Assembly: GCA_934648845.1 (NCBI GenBank)
Contig: CAKUFS010000005.1
Span: forward strand, 1-64,000
DNA length: 64,000 nucleotides
From: an uncultured Eggerthellaceae bacterium
GTDB lineage: Bacteria > Actinomycetota > Coriobacteriia > Coriobacteriales > Eggerthellaceae
Reading direction: 5' to 3'
The notes below the pieces were generated by a model. That model made no database searches. It saw only the letters and a list, made by a program, of their open reading frames with translations, and had not been told where the DNA came from. The translations under genes were made by a program, and so were the position numbers. This document shows, piece after piece, positions 37,298 through 47,358 of the stretch (positions are counted from its first letter, which is position 1; every line of letters starts with the position of its first letter).

Positions 37298-39085
37298 CTA
37301 CTCATAAAGCTTTTCAGCAGCTTCGGTGAACTGCTTTGCTGCACGGTACCAAATATAGAGCCACTCGCCCACGGGGTTGCCCATGGCTCCCTTATACATG
37401 GCCCACACGTACCAGTACCATCCCACCACACCCACGGCGGCAAGACAGTGGCACTGCTCCTGCTCCGTAGCAGGGCGCCCGAAGTACAACGGCAGAATGT
37501 CCAGCGTCTCTTCAATGCTGTATCCCGATCCTTGCGCCACAAAATTGCCCAGGTCGCAGGCGGGGTCACCCATTGCAGCGTACTCCCAGTCAATCAGGCG
37601 CATCTCGTTGTCACGCACCAAAAAGTTCGGACCGTAAAAATCGTTGTGACACAGCACCGGTTCGCCTGCGTCTTCGCGCATCTTTGCGGCAACAGCTCCC
37701 ACGCGCGCTGCAAGCGACTCGAAATCGCGCGGCAGCGGATAACTCATATCCCGCAGAATCTTTGCAATAGCGGCGCCTTCCTGGTAAAAATCAAAGGAAT
37801 ACGGGCTCACCTTGCCCGAGGTATGCAGTTGCCGCGCCATTTGCAAAGCACGTTTCACCTGTTCACGGTTACCATAATCAAGCTCAGAGCAGCCTTCAAT
37901 GTAACGAGAGATTTTCCAACCCTCTTCCGGCTGTTCGTACACGAACGTATCATCAAGGCCCAAGTTCTTCGCAACTTGCAAAGCGAAAGCCTCCGCCTTA
38001 CGGTTCACAATTTCCTCGGTGCCCTTACCCGGATGACGATAAATGTACTTTTGACCCTTCACGGAGAAAAGCGTGGACAAGTTCGTAAGACCCGCCTTCA
38101 CGGGCGCCACATCGGTTATGTCCTCGCGCGTGCAATCAAGCGTTTTGCAAATGTTGTCCAGAATGCAACTATCCACGTTAATGAAGAAATCGCGGTCAAA
38201 TGCCACTAGATCCGCTACGGTATCGAATTCGTAAATCACGTCATCGGGGAATTGCTTCTCGTATATCTCCAGCTCAGAGATATGATCGGATAAAATATCA
38301 TCCCATAGCTTATCGCGCGTAGAAGAAATATCGTACTCGGCTTCAATAATGTCCATCAATCGCCGCGAAAGCGCCGCATCAAGATACGCAGGACCGGCAT
38401 AGTAGCGCACGGCACCCGATGCATCTTCGCGCGCAACTTTGAGCACCCGGCCCGCCTTATCGCAAGACACCACGTATTTTCTTTCCACATTCGCACCAGA
38501 CACCGTGGAAAGATACGGACGGTACACATAGAGCGAGAAAACGTTTTCGGTGTAATACTCGTCTGAACAGCATACATACGTGTTGCCCAGGTATGTGCGC
38601 GCGCTGAAAAGCGATGCGTGATTGCCGCGCTCGGCATACTGCGGGTTCACGACAATACGAACACCAAATTCGTCCTCCAAGTAGAAGAATTCTTCTTTCA
38701 TGTAGCCCACAACAACAGTGATATCATTTACGCCCGCTTGACACAGCTGGCGAATCAAGCGCTCAATCAAGACCTCGCCACGTACTTCAAACATAGCTTT
38801 GGGACGTTCGAAGGAAAGCGGCGCCAAACGGCTTGCCGTTCCCGCAGCAAGGATAACCGCGCTTTCCACACGATATGGCTCAAGCGCCTGAATGCCCTGC
38901 TCGGTAATGCATCCTGCCTGGTCAAGGAAACCTTTTTCACGTAAATCTTTTAGCGCTTTATTCGTTGATCCAAGAGAAATACCGGCGCGGGCGGCAATCG
39001 CCCGCTGCGCCTTGCCAGGAAGCTCCCTGCAGGCAAGCAGCACTTCGAACTGGGGTTTATTCAAGATTTCGTGCTGCTTTGCCAT
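37298..39085 (-). CDS. Fused HTH / LicC-like nucleotidyltransferase / LicA-like choline kinase
   Basis: A 595-residue three-part protein. Residues 1-70 form a winged helix (RAIAARAGISLGSTNKALKD). About 75-310 is a nucleotidyltransferase with AVILAAGTASRLAP and KAMFEVRGEVLIERLI, like CTP:phosphocholine cytidylyltransferase LicC. About 325-595 is a choline/ethanolamine kinase-like domain with LCHNDFYGPNFLV and RLIDWEYAAMGDPACDL. Together the two enzymes could phosphorylate choline or a similar amino-alcohol and activate it as a CDP derivative for surface polymers. The HTH would allow self-regulation. ATG at 39085 has GGAAGG at 5-nt spacing. It appears as a single gene with its own promoter. Confidence 0.85.
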   Translation of the reverse strand: MAKQHEILNKPQFEVLLACRELPGKAQRAIAARAGISLGSTNKALKDLREKGFLDQAGCITEQGIQALEPYRVESAVILAAGTASRLAPLSFERPKAMFEVRGEVLIERLIRQLCQAGVNDITVVVGYMKEEFFYLEDEFGVRIVVNPQYAERGNHASLFSARTYLGNTYVCCSDEYYTENVFSLYVYRPYLSTVSGANVERKYVVSCDKAGRVLKVAREDASGAVRYYAGPAYLDAALSRRLMDIIEAEYDISSTRDKLWDDILSDHISELEIYEKQFPDDVIYEFDTVADLVAFDRDFFINVDSCILDNICKTLDCTREDITDVAPVKAGLTNLSTLFSVKGQKYIYRHPGKGTEEIVNRKAEAFALQVAKNLGLDDTFVYEQPEEGWKISRYIEGCSELDYGNREQVKRALQMARQLHTSGKVSPYSFDFYQEGAAIAKILRDMSYPLPRDFESLAARVGAVAAKMREDAGEPVLCHNDFYGPNFLVRDNEMRLIDWEYAAMGDPACDLGNFVAQGSGYSIEETLDILPLYFGRPATEQEQCHCLAAVGVVGWYWYVWAMYKGAMGNPVGEWLYIWYRAAKQFTEAAEKLYE

Positions 39086-39248
39086 ACTGCCTTCCGTTCG
39101 TAGTCGTTTAAGTCCCGCCATAAGCACAAGAGCCGCGCCTTGCGCGCAACGCAAGCGGTTTATGCGGACAGGCTCGTTTTAATACGCTTTCGTCGCTTCG
39201 CCGCCGCGAAAAACCCGCTAGCAAACCCGCCCCCCTGCTTTTCCCTTC

Positions 39249-39297
39249 ATTATACCGTGTGTTCACAATAGCCCAACATCTAACATTTCATGAACAC
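39249..39297 (-). promoter_or_regulatory. Promoter and inverted repeat upstream of the HTH/LicC/LicA gene
   Basis: On the minus strand the -10 is TATAAT (39249-39254) and the -35 is TTGGGC (39271-39276), 16 nt apart. Perfect 7-bp arms GTGTTCA (39259-39265) and TGAACAC (39291-39297) flank the -35 and would suit an operator. The gene itself encodes a winged helix, so autoregulation is possible. Confidence 0.5.
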
Positions 39298-39603
39298 GCG
39301 AACAGCAAAAACAATGCTCGATTGACATATTCCCTGGTCGTACGATGAAGGCAAGACCAACACACCCGCACAGCAGCGGCGCGCAGGATTATCCGGAAAA
39401 ATCGGTATGTTTCCAGTATGTTACTCGTTGCGCACACCTACGTTAAAAGCTGCAACAACACCCCAACGGTGCGCCCTTGTGTCCTACAATAAAGACCCGG
39501 TTGAATGTGCATTTGTGCGTTCAGGCGGGCCTCCCAGCCGGTCGCAACAAAGCATGTTCCTTCGAAATAAAAGCTTCGCGGCAAGAGAAAAGGCTGGTCA
39601 TCC
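39298..39603 (+). other. Upstream region of pyrG
   Basis: About 300 nt without a gene. A TTGACA is present at 39322-39327, but no matching -10 lies at the normal distance. No hairpin of attenuator type was recognised. Confidence 0.35.
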
Positions 39604-41214
39604 ATGACAAAATTCGTATTCGTAACAGGCGGCGTTGTGTCCTCGTTGGGCAAAGGCATTACCGCTGCATCACTGGGGCATCTGCTGAAAGCGCGTGGGT
39701 ATTCCGTAATGATGCAGAAGATGGATCCTTACTTGAACGTTGACCCTGGTACCATGAGTCCGTTTCAACATGGCGAGGTTTTCGTTACCGAGGACGGCCA
39801 CGAATGCGACCTTGACCTGGGACATTATGAGCGCTTCATCGACGAGAACCTACTGTGCGAATCGAACTTCACGCAGGGTTCCATTTACAAGGAGCTCATT
39901 TCTCGCGAACGCCACGGAGATTTCCTGGGCGGCACGGTGCAAGTAATTCCCCACGTGACCGACGCCATCAAAGGCAAGCTTTATCGCATTGCCGAACGCT
40001 CCCAGGCCGATTTCGTCATTACAGAAATCGGCGGCACCGTGGGCGACATTGAATCCCAGCCGTTCATTGAAGCCGCGCGCCAGTTCAAAAACGAGCAATT
40101 CCCTGGAAACGTCATTTTCGTGCATTGCACGTTGGTGCCCTACATTGCCGCAGCTCACGAAATCAAAACGAAGCCCACGCAGCATTCCGTGAAGGAACTG
40201 CGCTCCATGGGCGTACAACCCGATTTCATTGTGTGCCGCAGCGACCACGAGATTACCCTGAAAGTACGCGAGAAAATCGCTGCGTTTTGCGATGTTCCCG
40301 TTGACAACGTTTTGGCTTGCGAAGACAGCCCAAGCATCTATGAGGTGCCCATCAAGCTGCACGAGCAAGAATTCGAAGCAAAAGTGCTGGCGCATGTGGG
40401 ACTGAGCATTAGGCGCTGCAACCTGAAGCCTCTGCAAGCGTTCCTGAAAGCAATGAACTCGTGCACTGATTCGGTAAAAATCGGCATTGTGGGCAAATAC
40501 ACCAGCCTGCCCGATGCCTACCTTTCCGTTATCGAAGCGCTGCATCACGCAGGCGTTTATCACCACTGCAACGTAGATGCCCAGCTCATCGACGGCGAAA
40601 GCCTGACGAAGGAAAACGTTGACGAAGTGCTCTCCGACATGGATGGTATTCTTATTCCCGGCGGTTTCGGACAGCGCGCATTCGAGGGAAAGATTCTTGC
40701 CGCCCAGTTCGCACGCGAGCATAATGTGCCGTTCTTGGGCATTTGCCTGGGTTTGCAGGCAGCAGTCTGCGAGTTTGCACGCAATGTGGCCGGCTTGGAG
40801 GGCGCCACGTCTGCCGAATTCGATGAATGTGCACCGTACCCCCTTATCCATATTATGCCTGAACAGGCAAACATCAACGACAAGGGCGGCACCATGCGTC
40901 TGGGTGCCTACCCATGCGTGCTGGCTCCCGATACGAAATCTGCAAGCGCCTACGGAACGCTGGAAATTTCCGAACGTCATCGCCACCGCTACGAAGTGAA
41001 TAACGATTTCCGCGATCAGCTTACGCAAGCAGGTATGGTCATTGCCGGCACCAGCCCCGATGGCCGTCTGGTTGAAATGATCGAGCTGCCCGACCACCCC
41101 TGGTTCGTGGCAAGCCAGGGGCATCCGGAGTTCAAGAGCCGTCCTACCAAGCCACATCCGCTGTTTTTGGGCCTGGTCTCCGCAGCCCTTGCCCGCCAGA
41201 AGCAGGAAGCCTGA
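39604..41214 (+). CDS. pyrG: CTP synthase
   Basis: A 536-residue CTP synthase. The N-terminal synthetase domain has the P-loop GGVVSSLGKGITAASLG and the metal/UTP-binding MDPYLNVDPGTMSPFQHGEV. The C-terminal glutaminase domain has the nucleophile Cys in FLGICLGLQAAV and the His/Glu pair near QGHPEFKSRP. It aminates UTP to CTP using glutamine. It heads a pyrG-carA-carB cluster, so pyrimidine genes are grouped. Confidence 0.96.
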   Translation: MTKFVFVTGGVVSSLGKGITAASLGHLLKARGYSVMMQKMDPYLNVDPGTMSPFQHGEVFVTEDGHECDLDLGHYERFIDENLLCESNFTQGSIYKELISRERHGDFLGGTVQVIPHVTDAIKGKLYRIAERSQADFVITEIGGTVGDIESQPFIEAARQFKNEQFPGNVIFVHCTLVPYIAAAHEIKTKPTQHSVKELRSMGVQPDFIVCRSDHEITLKVREKIAAFCDVPVDNVLACEDSPSIYEVPIKLHEQEFEAKVLAHVGLSIRRCNLKPLQAFLKAMNSCTDSVKIGIVGKYTSLPDAYLSVIEALHHAGVYHHCNVDAQLIDGESLTKENVDEVLSDMDGILIPGGFGQRAFEGKILAAQFAREHNVPFLGICLGLQAAVCEFARNVAGLEGATSAEFDECAPYPLIHIMPEQANINDKGGTMRLGAYPCVLAPDTKSASAYGTLEISERHRHRYEVNNDFRDQLTQAGMVIAGTSPDGRLVEMIELPDHPWFVASQGHPEFKSRPTKPHPLFLGLVSAALARQKQEA

Positions 41215-41271
41215 ACGGTGACACCCAACAGGCATTCCACAAGATCCAAGAGTCAAAGCAAAGGAACAACA

Positions 41272-42660
41272 TTGAGTACCGCTTCAGAAAAATTGCTGGC
41301 AAAGACTTCAAAGCCCGTAACGCAGCCCGCATTGTTAGTGCTGGAAGACGGCACAACATTCCAAGGCAAAGCATGCGGGGCAGCAGGCGAAGTGTTTGGC
41401 GAAATATGCTTCAACACTTCCCTGGAAGGATATCTGGAAGTTATCACCGATCCGTCATATGCGGGACAAATCGTGGTCATGACATATCCTCAAATTGGAA
41501 ATTATGGCCTGAACTGCGACGATTGCCAGTCTGCACGCCCTGCATTGCGCGGACTTGTTGTGCGCGATATGTGCTATGCACCCAGCAATTGGCGCAGTAC
41601 CGAAAGTCTTCCCGATTTTCTGCGCAAGAGCAACATTGTGGCCATCGAGGGTATAGACACGCGCGCTTTAGTGCGCCACATTCGCGAGCAGGGCGCGCAG
41701 CGGGCAGTCATTTCCACCATCGATGCCAACCCCGAAAGCCTGCTTGAAAAAGTGCGTGCCAGCGCACCGCTCGTGGGCGTGAACCTGGCAGAAACGGTAT
41801 CATGCGATGAGCCGCACACCTTCGCCAACCTGCCTGAAAGCCAAGCATTTGCCCTGGCCAGCCCTGCGCAGCCGCGCTATCGCGTAACGGTGTACGATTG
41901 CGGTGCCAAGCTTTCAATCCTGCAAAACCTGGTGCGCACTGGCTGCGAGCTTACCGTTGTTCCGTGGGACACCCCCGCCGAGGACGTGCTTGCCACGCAT
42001 CCCGATGGCGTGTTTTTGAGCAACGGCCCGGGCGACCCCGATGCCGTGACCGAAACGTTTGCTCAGGCAGAAAAACTGCTGGGGAAGGTGCCCGTTTTCG
42101 GCATTTGCCTGGGGCATCAGATGATAAGCCTGGCAAGCGGCGCGCGCATGGAAAAGCTGAAATATGGCCATCATGGCGGCAACCAGCCCGTTATGAACCT
42201 GGTCACGAAACGCGTTGAGATCACGGCGCAAAACCATGGGTTCGGCCTGCTCTTCCCCACGTTGGGACCGCTTGTCCCCGAGCTATCGGGCGGCTTCACA
42301 GAACACGTTGATGACCTGCGTTTTTGGAACGACCACAACATTGCTCCGGTGGTTGATAACCCGCGCTTCGGGCGCATTCAGCTCACCCACATCAACTTGA
42401 ACGACGGCACCGCCGAAGGCATTGCGTTTTTGGATATCCCCGCATTCTGCGTGCAGTATCACCCCGAAGCAGCGCCCGGCCCCACGGATGCCCACTACCT
42501 GTTCACTGCGTTCACGCGCATGATGGACGGCATGAGCGCATCCGATGCCCTGAATATTGACATTACCGCAGATAGACTTGCCGGCTGGAACTTCGGACGC
42601 AGCGAAAATTCGGACATGCAATCCACCAGCTCTGCACTGAAGGAGGCCAACCGTGCCTAA
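41272..42660 (+). CDS. carA: Carbamoyl-phosphate synthase, small subunit
   Basis: A 462-residue glutaminase subunit. The N-terminal domain has FNTSLEGYLEVITDPSYAGQ. The amidotransferase triad is Cys in FGICLGHQM with His/Glu in QYHPEAAPGPTDAHYLF. It supplies ammonia to carB. A TTG at 41272 with AAAGGAA upstream is preferred to an in-frame GTG at 41218, which lacks a ribosome site. It overlaps carB by 8 nt. Confidence 0.93.
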   Translation: MSTASEKLLAKTSKPVTQPALLVLEDGTTFQGKACGAAGEVFGEICFNTSLEGYLEVITDPSYAGQIVVMTYPQIGNYGLNCDDCQSARPALRGLVVRDMCYAPSNWRSTESLPDFLRKSNIVAIEGIDTRALVRHIREQGAQRAVISTIDANPESLLEKVRASAPLVGVNLAETVSCDEPHTFANLPESQAFALASPAQPRYRVTVYDCGAKLSILQNLVRTGCELTVVPWDTPAEDVLATHPDGVFLSNGPGDPDAVTETFAQAEKLLGKVPVFGICLGHQMISLASGARMEKLKYGHHGGNQPVMNLVTKRVEITAQNHGFGLLFPTLGPLVPELSGGFTEHVDDLRFWNDHNIAPVVDNPRFGRIQLTHINLNDGTAEGIAFLDIPAFCVQYHPEAAPGPTDAHYLFTAFTRMMDGMSASDALNIDITADRLAGWNFGRSENSDMQSTSSALKEANRA

Positions 42661-45600
42661 ACGCGAAGACATCAAAACCATCCTGGTCATTGGATCGGGC
42701 CCCATTGTTATCGGTCAGGCATGCGAGTTCGATTATTCGGGCGTGCAGGCGTGCAAGGTGCTTAAAGAAGACGGTTTTCGCGTGGTGCTGGTAAACAGCA
42801 ACCCCGCAACCATCATGACCGACCCCGGCCTGGCCGACCGGACCTACGTTGAGCCCATCACGCCCGAGTTCGTGGAGAAAGTCATTGCGAAGGAGCGCCC
42901 CGATGCGCTGCTTCCCACCTTGGGCGGACAAACGGCGCTGAACACCGCGGTTGAGCTTGCTCACGCGGGCGTGCTGGATAAATACGGCGTGGAAATGATT
43001 GGCTGCGACCTGGACGCCATTGAGCGCGGCGAAGACCGCAAGCTGTTCGAGCAGTGCATGGCGGAGCTGGGCATTGAAACGGCACGCGGCCAGTATGCTT
43101 ACTCCCTAGAGGATGCGCGCACCATTGTAGAAGGCCCCGCGGGCCTGGGTTATCCCGTTGTGCTGCGCCCCAGCTTCACGCTGGGCGGCGCGGGCGGCGG
43201 CATTGCGCACAATCGCGAAGAGCTTGACCTTATCGTAGGCCAGGGCCTGGAGCTTTCCCCCACCAGCGAAGTGCTGGTGGAAGAAAGCATCGAGGGTTGG
43301 AAAGAGTACGAGATGGAGGTCATGCGCGATAAAGCGGGAAACGGCATTATCGTGTGCTCCATTGAAAACTTTGACCCCATGGGCGTGCACACGGGCGACT
43401 CCATTACCGTTGCCCCTGCTCAAACGCTTTCCGACGTGGAATACCAGCGCATGCGCGCCGCTTCGCTTGCCATTTTGGAGAAAGTAGGCGTGGAAACCGG
43501 CGGCTCAAACGTGCAGTTTGCCGTGAATCCTGAAACCGGCCGCATGATTGCCATTGAAATGAACCCGCGCGTGAGCCGTTCTTCTGCGTTGGCATCGAAG
43601 GCAACGGGCTTCCCCATTGCCAAATTCGCAGCTCAACTTGCTGTTGGCTACACGCTTGACGAAATAACAAACGGAATCACCAAAGCAACGCCCGCGTGCT
43701 TTGAGCCCTCCATTGACTACTGCGTGGTAAAAATCCCCCGCTTCGCGTTCGAGAAATTCCAAGGTTCCGACAACACCTTGACCACCCGCATGAAAGCCGT
43801 AGGCGAAGTCATGGCCATTGGTCGCACGTTCGAAGAATCGCTGGGCAAAGCGCTTCGCTCCCTGGAAAACGGACGCATGGGCCTGGGCGCCGATGGCAAG
43901 GATACAAAACTTGAGGGATCCCTTTCCGCAGATCAGCTGCACGATGCCCTGGTGCGACCCACCGCCGAGCGCATTTTTTACCTGGCAGAAGCGCTGCGTC
44001 GCGGCATGAGCTGCGAAGAAGTCCACAAGCTGACGCGTATCGACCCTTGGTTCATTGGACGCGTGGCGGATGTCTGCGCAATCGAAACAGCGCTGTCTGC
44101 CATGAAGCTCGAAGAAATGGACGCCGATGCCTTCCGCGTGGCAAAGCAATATGGCTTATCGGACGTACAGCTTGCCCACCTTTTGGGCAGCGATGAGAAA
44201 ACGGTGCGGGCCGTCCGCAAGATTTTGGGCGTGCGCCCTGCTTTCAAAACGGTGGACACGTGTGCCGCCGAATTCAGCAGCAGCACGGCATACCATTACA
44301 AAACGTACGATGCCGCTGAAACGGAGACTGCCCCGAAAACGCGAAAGCGCATCATGATTCTAGGCGCGGGCCCCAACCGCATTGGCCAGGGCATCGAATT
44401 CGATTACTGCTGCGTGCATGCCTCCTACGCGCTTTCGGCGGAAGGCTTTGAGACCATCATGGTCAACTGCAACCCCGAAACGGTCTCCACCGATTACGAC
44501 ACCTCCGACAAGCTGTATTTCGAGCCGCTTACGTACGAAGATGTAATGGACGTTGTGGAAGCCGAAGACCCCGATGGCGTGATTGTCACGTTGGGCGGAC
44601 AAACGCCGCTCAAGCTTGCACAAGCGCTGAAAGACGCCGGCGTGCCCATTATTGGCACCAGTCCTGCCGCCATTGACCTGGCCGAAGACCGCGATCTGTT
44701 CAGCCACATTTTGGATGAGCTGGAAATAACGTACCCCGCAGCTGGCATGGCAAGCACGTTCGAAGAGGCCTGCAAAGTGGCGCAACGCCTGAGCTTCCCG
44801 CTTTTGGTGCGCCCCAGTTTCGTGTTGGGCGGACGCGGCATGGGCATTGTCTACCATACCGATCAGCTGCGTTCCTATATGGCGGAGGCAACGAAAGTTT
44901 CCCCTGATTACCCTGTATATCTTGACCGCTTCTTGGAAGATGCCGTTGAGCTTGATTTGGACTGCTTGTGCGATGGAGAGACCGTTTACGTGGGCGGCAT
45001 TTTGGAGCACATTGAAATGGCAGGCATCCATTCGGGAGACTCCGCTTGCTGCATTCCGCCGTTCACGCTGAGCAAGAACATGCAAGCCCAGTTGCGCGAC
45101 ATCGCACGTCGTTTGGCGCTTCGTTTGGGCGTATGCGGCCTGCTCAACATCCAATTTGCTATTAAAGACCAGGTCATTTACGTAATCGAGGCAAACCCGC
45201 GCGCAAGCCGCACGGTACCGTTCGTGTCGAAAGCAACTGGCGTGCCCCTGGCAAAAATCGCTGCGCGCATCATGACGGGCGAAAAGCTGGCAGACATGAA
45301 GCTGCCCGCCGATGACCGCACCTTCACCCACTTCAGCGCGAAGGAAGCCGTTATACCTTTCGGCCGCTTCCCCGGCACCGACGCCGTGCTGGGACCCGAA
45401 ATGAAAAGCACGGGCGAAGTCATGGGCATTGCCAGCAACTTCCCTGCCGCGTACCTGAAAACCCAACTGGCTGTGGGCTACGAACAACCCCATGGTGGCA
45501 TGGCGTTCATCTCTGTTTGCGACAACGACAAGCGAAGCATTGGATCAATTGCGCACACCATTGCCCGTCAAGGGTTTAAGCTGGTGGCAACAAGCGGAAC

Positions 45601-45904
45601 GGCAGCAACGCTGCGCGCCGTGGGCCTGGAATGCCAGGAAGTAAGCCGCGTAAGCAGCACGCTGCCAGGCGAAATGAACGTCATGGATCTTATCAACGCG
45701 GGCAAGATCAACTTGATCATCAACACCCCTTCGGGCGACGAGACCCAATCCGATGGCTTCATTTTGCGCACTGCCGCCGTACAGCACGGCTTAACGTACG
45801 TGACCACACTTGCCGCAGCGCAGGCCATGGTTATTGGCATGGAAGTCGCCTCGGAACAGAGCCTGGACATCATTGCGCTTCAGGACCTTCCCCAATGGGA
45901 ATAG
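42653..45904 (+). CDS. carB: Carbamoyl-phosphate synthase, large subunit
   Basis: A 1083-residue duplicated ATP-grasp enzyme. The two halves each start with a nucleotide-binding motif (LVIGSGPIVIGQACEFDYSG and MILGAGPNRIGQGIEFDYCC) and carry matching NPRVSRSSALASKATG and NPRASRTVPFVSKATG segments. The last 130 residues are the MGS-like allosteric domain. It makes carbamoyl phosphate for pyrimidines and arginine. The start is GTG at 42653 with GGAGG upstream. Confidence 0.96.
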   Translation: MPKREDIKTILVIGSGPIVIGQACEFDYSGVQACKVLKEDGFRVVLVNSNPATIMTDPGLADRTYVEPITPEFVEKVIAKERPDALLPTLGGQTALNTAVELAHAGVLDKYGVEMIGCDLDAIERGEDRKLFEQCMAELGIETARGQYAYSLEDARTIVEGPAGLGYPVVLRPSFTLGGAGGGIAHNREELDLIVGQGLELSPTSEVLVEESIEGWKEYEMEVMRDKAGNGIIVCSIENFDPMGVHTGDSITVAPAQTLSDVEYQRMRAASLAILEKVGVETGGSNVQFAVNPETGRMIAIEMNPRVSRSSALASKATGFPIAKFAAQLAVGYTLDEITNGITKATPACFEPSIDYCVVKIPRFAFEKFQGSDNTLTTRMKAVGEVMAIGRTFEESLGKALRSLENGRMGLGADGKDTKLEGSLSADQLHDALVRPTAERIFYLAEALRRGMSCEEVHKLTRIDPWFIGRVADVCAIETALSAMKLEEMDADAFRVAKQYGLSDVQLAHLLGSDEKTVRAVRKILGVRPAFKTVDTCAAEFSSSTAYHYKTYDAAETETAPKTRKRIMILGAGPNRIGQGIEFDYCCVHASYALSAEGFETIMVNCNPETVSTDYDTSDKLYFEPLTYEDVMDVVEAEDPDGVIVTLGGQTPLKLAQALKDAGVPIIGTSPAAIDLAEDRDLFSHILDELEITYPAAGMASTFEEACKVAQRLSFPLLVRPSFVLGGRGMGIVYHTDQLRSYMAEATKVSPDYPVYLDRFLEDAVELDLDCLCDGETVYVGGILEHIEMAGIHSGDSACCIPPFTLSKNMQAQLRDIARRLALRLGVCGLLNIQFAIKDQVIYVIEANPRASRTVPFVSKATGVPLAKIAARIMTGEKLADMKLPADDRTFTHFSAKEAVIPFGRFPGTDAVLGPEMKSTGEVMGIASNFPAAYLKTQLAVGYEQPHGGMAFISVCDNDKRSIGSIAHTIARQGFKLVATSGTAATLRAVGLECQEVSRVSSTLPGEMNVMDLINAGKINLIINTPSGDETQSDGFILRTAAVQHGLTYVTTLAAAQAMVIGMEVASEQSLDIIALQDLPQWE

Positions 45905-46059
45905 GCCCGGGGCGCTCCGCGACTAACAAGCGGCACGACGCAGCTCGCAAACGTTGAGACACTTTCGACCTTTTTGTCAACCCGCAAGCGTTCTCCCTTG
46001 ATTTATTCAGCACTTTTTGTTTTCCTGAACAGAAACGTTATTTCAACAAGGGGGAACGC

Positions 46060-47358
46060 ATGAAATATGCACTGACAAACGGCATCCTGTTGGATGGCAG
46101 CAAAAACATGGAGCCGCAAGAAGGGCTTATCGTTACGGTGGAAGACGGTCGCTTTGGTCGCATTGCACCGGCAAACGAGTTTGACTTGGCAGATTACGAA
46201 GTGGTCAACCTTGAGGGCGGCTACCTGATGCCGGGCCTTATCAATATGCACGTGCATTTGGTGGTTGACGGCAAAGCGCCGAAATCGGAAAAGCCCACGG
46301 ATTATCGCAAGCTTGTACAGAGCCTGCGCGACAAGAAACTAGTCAAGAAGTTTTTCCTGAAATCCGAGGCCCAGCACGCCAAGACTCAGCTGCTTTCCGG
46401 CGTTACCACGCTGCGTGCTGTGGGCGGCATTTACGACTGGGATGCCATCACGCGCGACCGCATCAACGCAGGTGAAATTGTAGGTCCGCGCATTCTTTCC
46501 TCCAACATGGCGGTAAGCGTGCCCGATGGTCACTTCGCTGGATCGCTGGCAACAGAGGCGCGTACCGCCGAAGAAGTCGCTCAGCACGTGCGCGAAATTG
46601 CCGCAGGGAAGCCCGACCTTATCAAGCTCATGATCACCGGCGGCGTAATGGATGCCACCGAAGAAGGCGAACCAGGCGCGTTGCGCATGCCGCCCGAGCT
46701 GGTGAAAGCTGCATGCGATCAAGCCCATGAGCTGGGACTTCCCGTTGCAGCACACGTAGAAAGCGCCGAAGGCGTGCGCGTGGCGCTGGAGAATGGCGTA
46801 GATACCATCGAGCATGGTGCCGAACCGACGCCCGAGATCCTGGAGCTGTTCAAGCAGCGGGATGCAGCGCTCATCGCCACGCTCTCGCCGGCACTTCCCT
46901 ACTCCGAGCTGCCGCTTGACGTGGCGAAATGCGGTGAGTTGGGCCGCAAGAATGGCAACGTGGTGTTCCGGGGAATCGTCGATTGCGCAAAGGCGTGCCT
47001 GGAAGAAGGGATCCCCGTGGGTCTGGGCACCGACACTGGCTGCCCCTTCATCACCCATTACAACATGTGGCGCGAAGTGCGCTATTTCGCGCAGTACTGC
47101 AACGTGAGCAATGCGTTCGCGCTGCACACCGCAACGCTTGCAAATGCCCAGATTCTGGGAATGGAAGACAAGATTGGCAGCATTGAGCCTGGAAAATGCG
47201 CTGATTTCATCGTAAGCACGAAAAACCCGCTTGATGACCTTTCGGCGTTGCGCCACTTAAAGATGGTTGCCCGTGACGGAAAAATCATCCGCGATCCCGC
47301 ACCGAAACCCACAAAGGGCGTCGATGCAGCACTGGATTCGCTTGAGCAGGGCAAATAA
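46060..47358 (+). CDS. Metal-dependent amidohydrolase (imidazolonepropionase/prolidase-like)
   Basis: A 432-residue amidohydrolase. The metal ligands are in GLINMHVHLVVD, the likely carboxylated Lys in DLIKLMITGGVM, His in VAAHVESAEG and DTIEHGAE, and the catalytic Asp in VGLGTDTGCPF. The C-terminal sheet has IGSIEPGKCADFIV. Similar enzymes cleave dipeptides or cyclic imides. The ATG follows AAGGGGG. It is a single gene after the pyrimidine cluster; the substrate is unknown. Confidence 0.85.
   Translation: MKYALTNGILLDGSKNMEPQEGLIVTVEDGRFGRIAPANEFDLADYEVVNLEGGYLMPGLINMHVHLVVDGKAPKSEKPTDYRKLVQSLRDKKLVKKFFLKSEAQHAKTQLLSGVTTLRAVGGIYDWDAITRDRINAGEIVGPRILSSNMAVSVPDGHFAGSLATEARTAEEVAQHVREIAAGKPDLIKLMITGGVMDATEEGEPGALRMPPELVKAACDQAHELGLPVAAHVESAEGVRVALENGVDTIEHGAEPTPEILELFKQRDAALIATLSPALPYSELPLDVAKCGELGRKNGNVVFRGIVDCAKACLEEGIPVGLGTDTGCPFITHYNMWREVRYFAQYCNVSNAFALHTATLANAQILGMEDKIGSIEPGKCADFIVSTKNPLDDLSALRHLKMVARDGKIIRDPAPKPTKGVDAALDSLEQGK

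Noticed and set aside
39322..39350. TTGACA suggesting a pyrG promoter
   Set aside because: No -10 at 16-18 nt; the only candidate (TACGAT) is 13 nt away.
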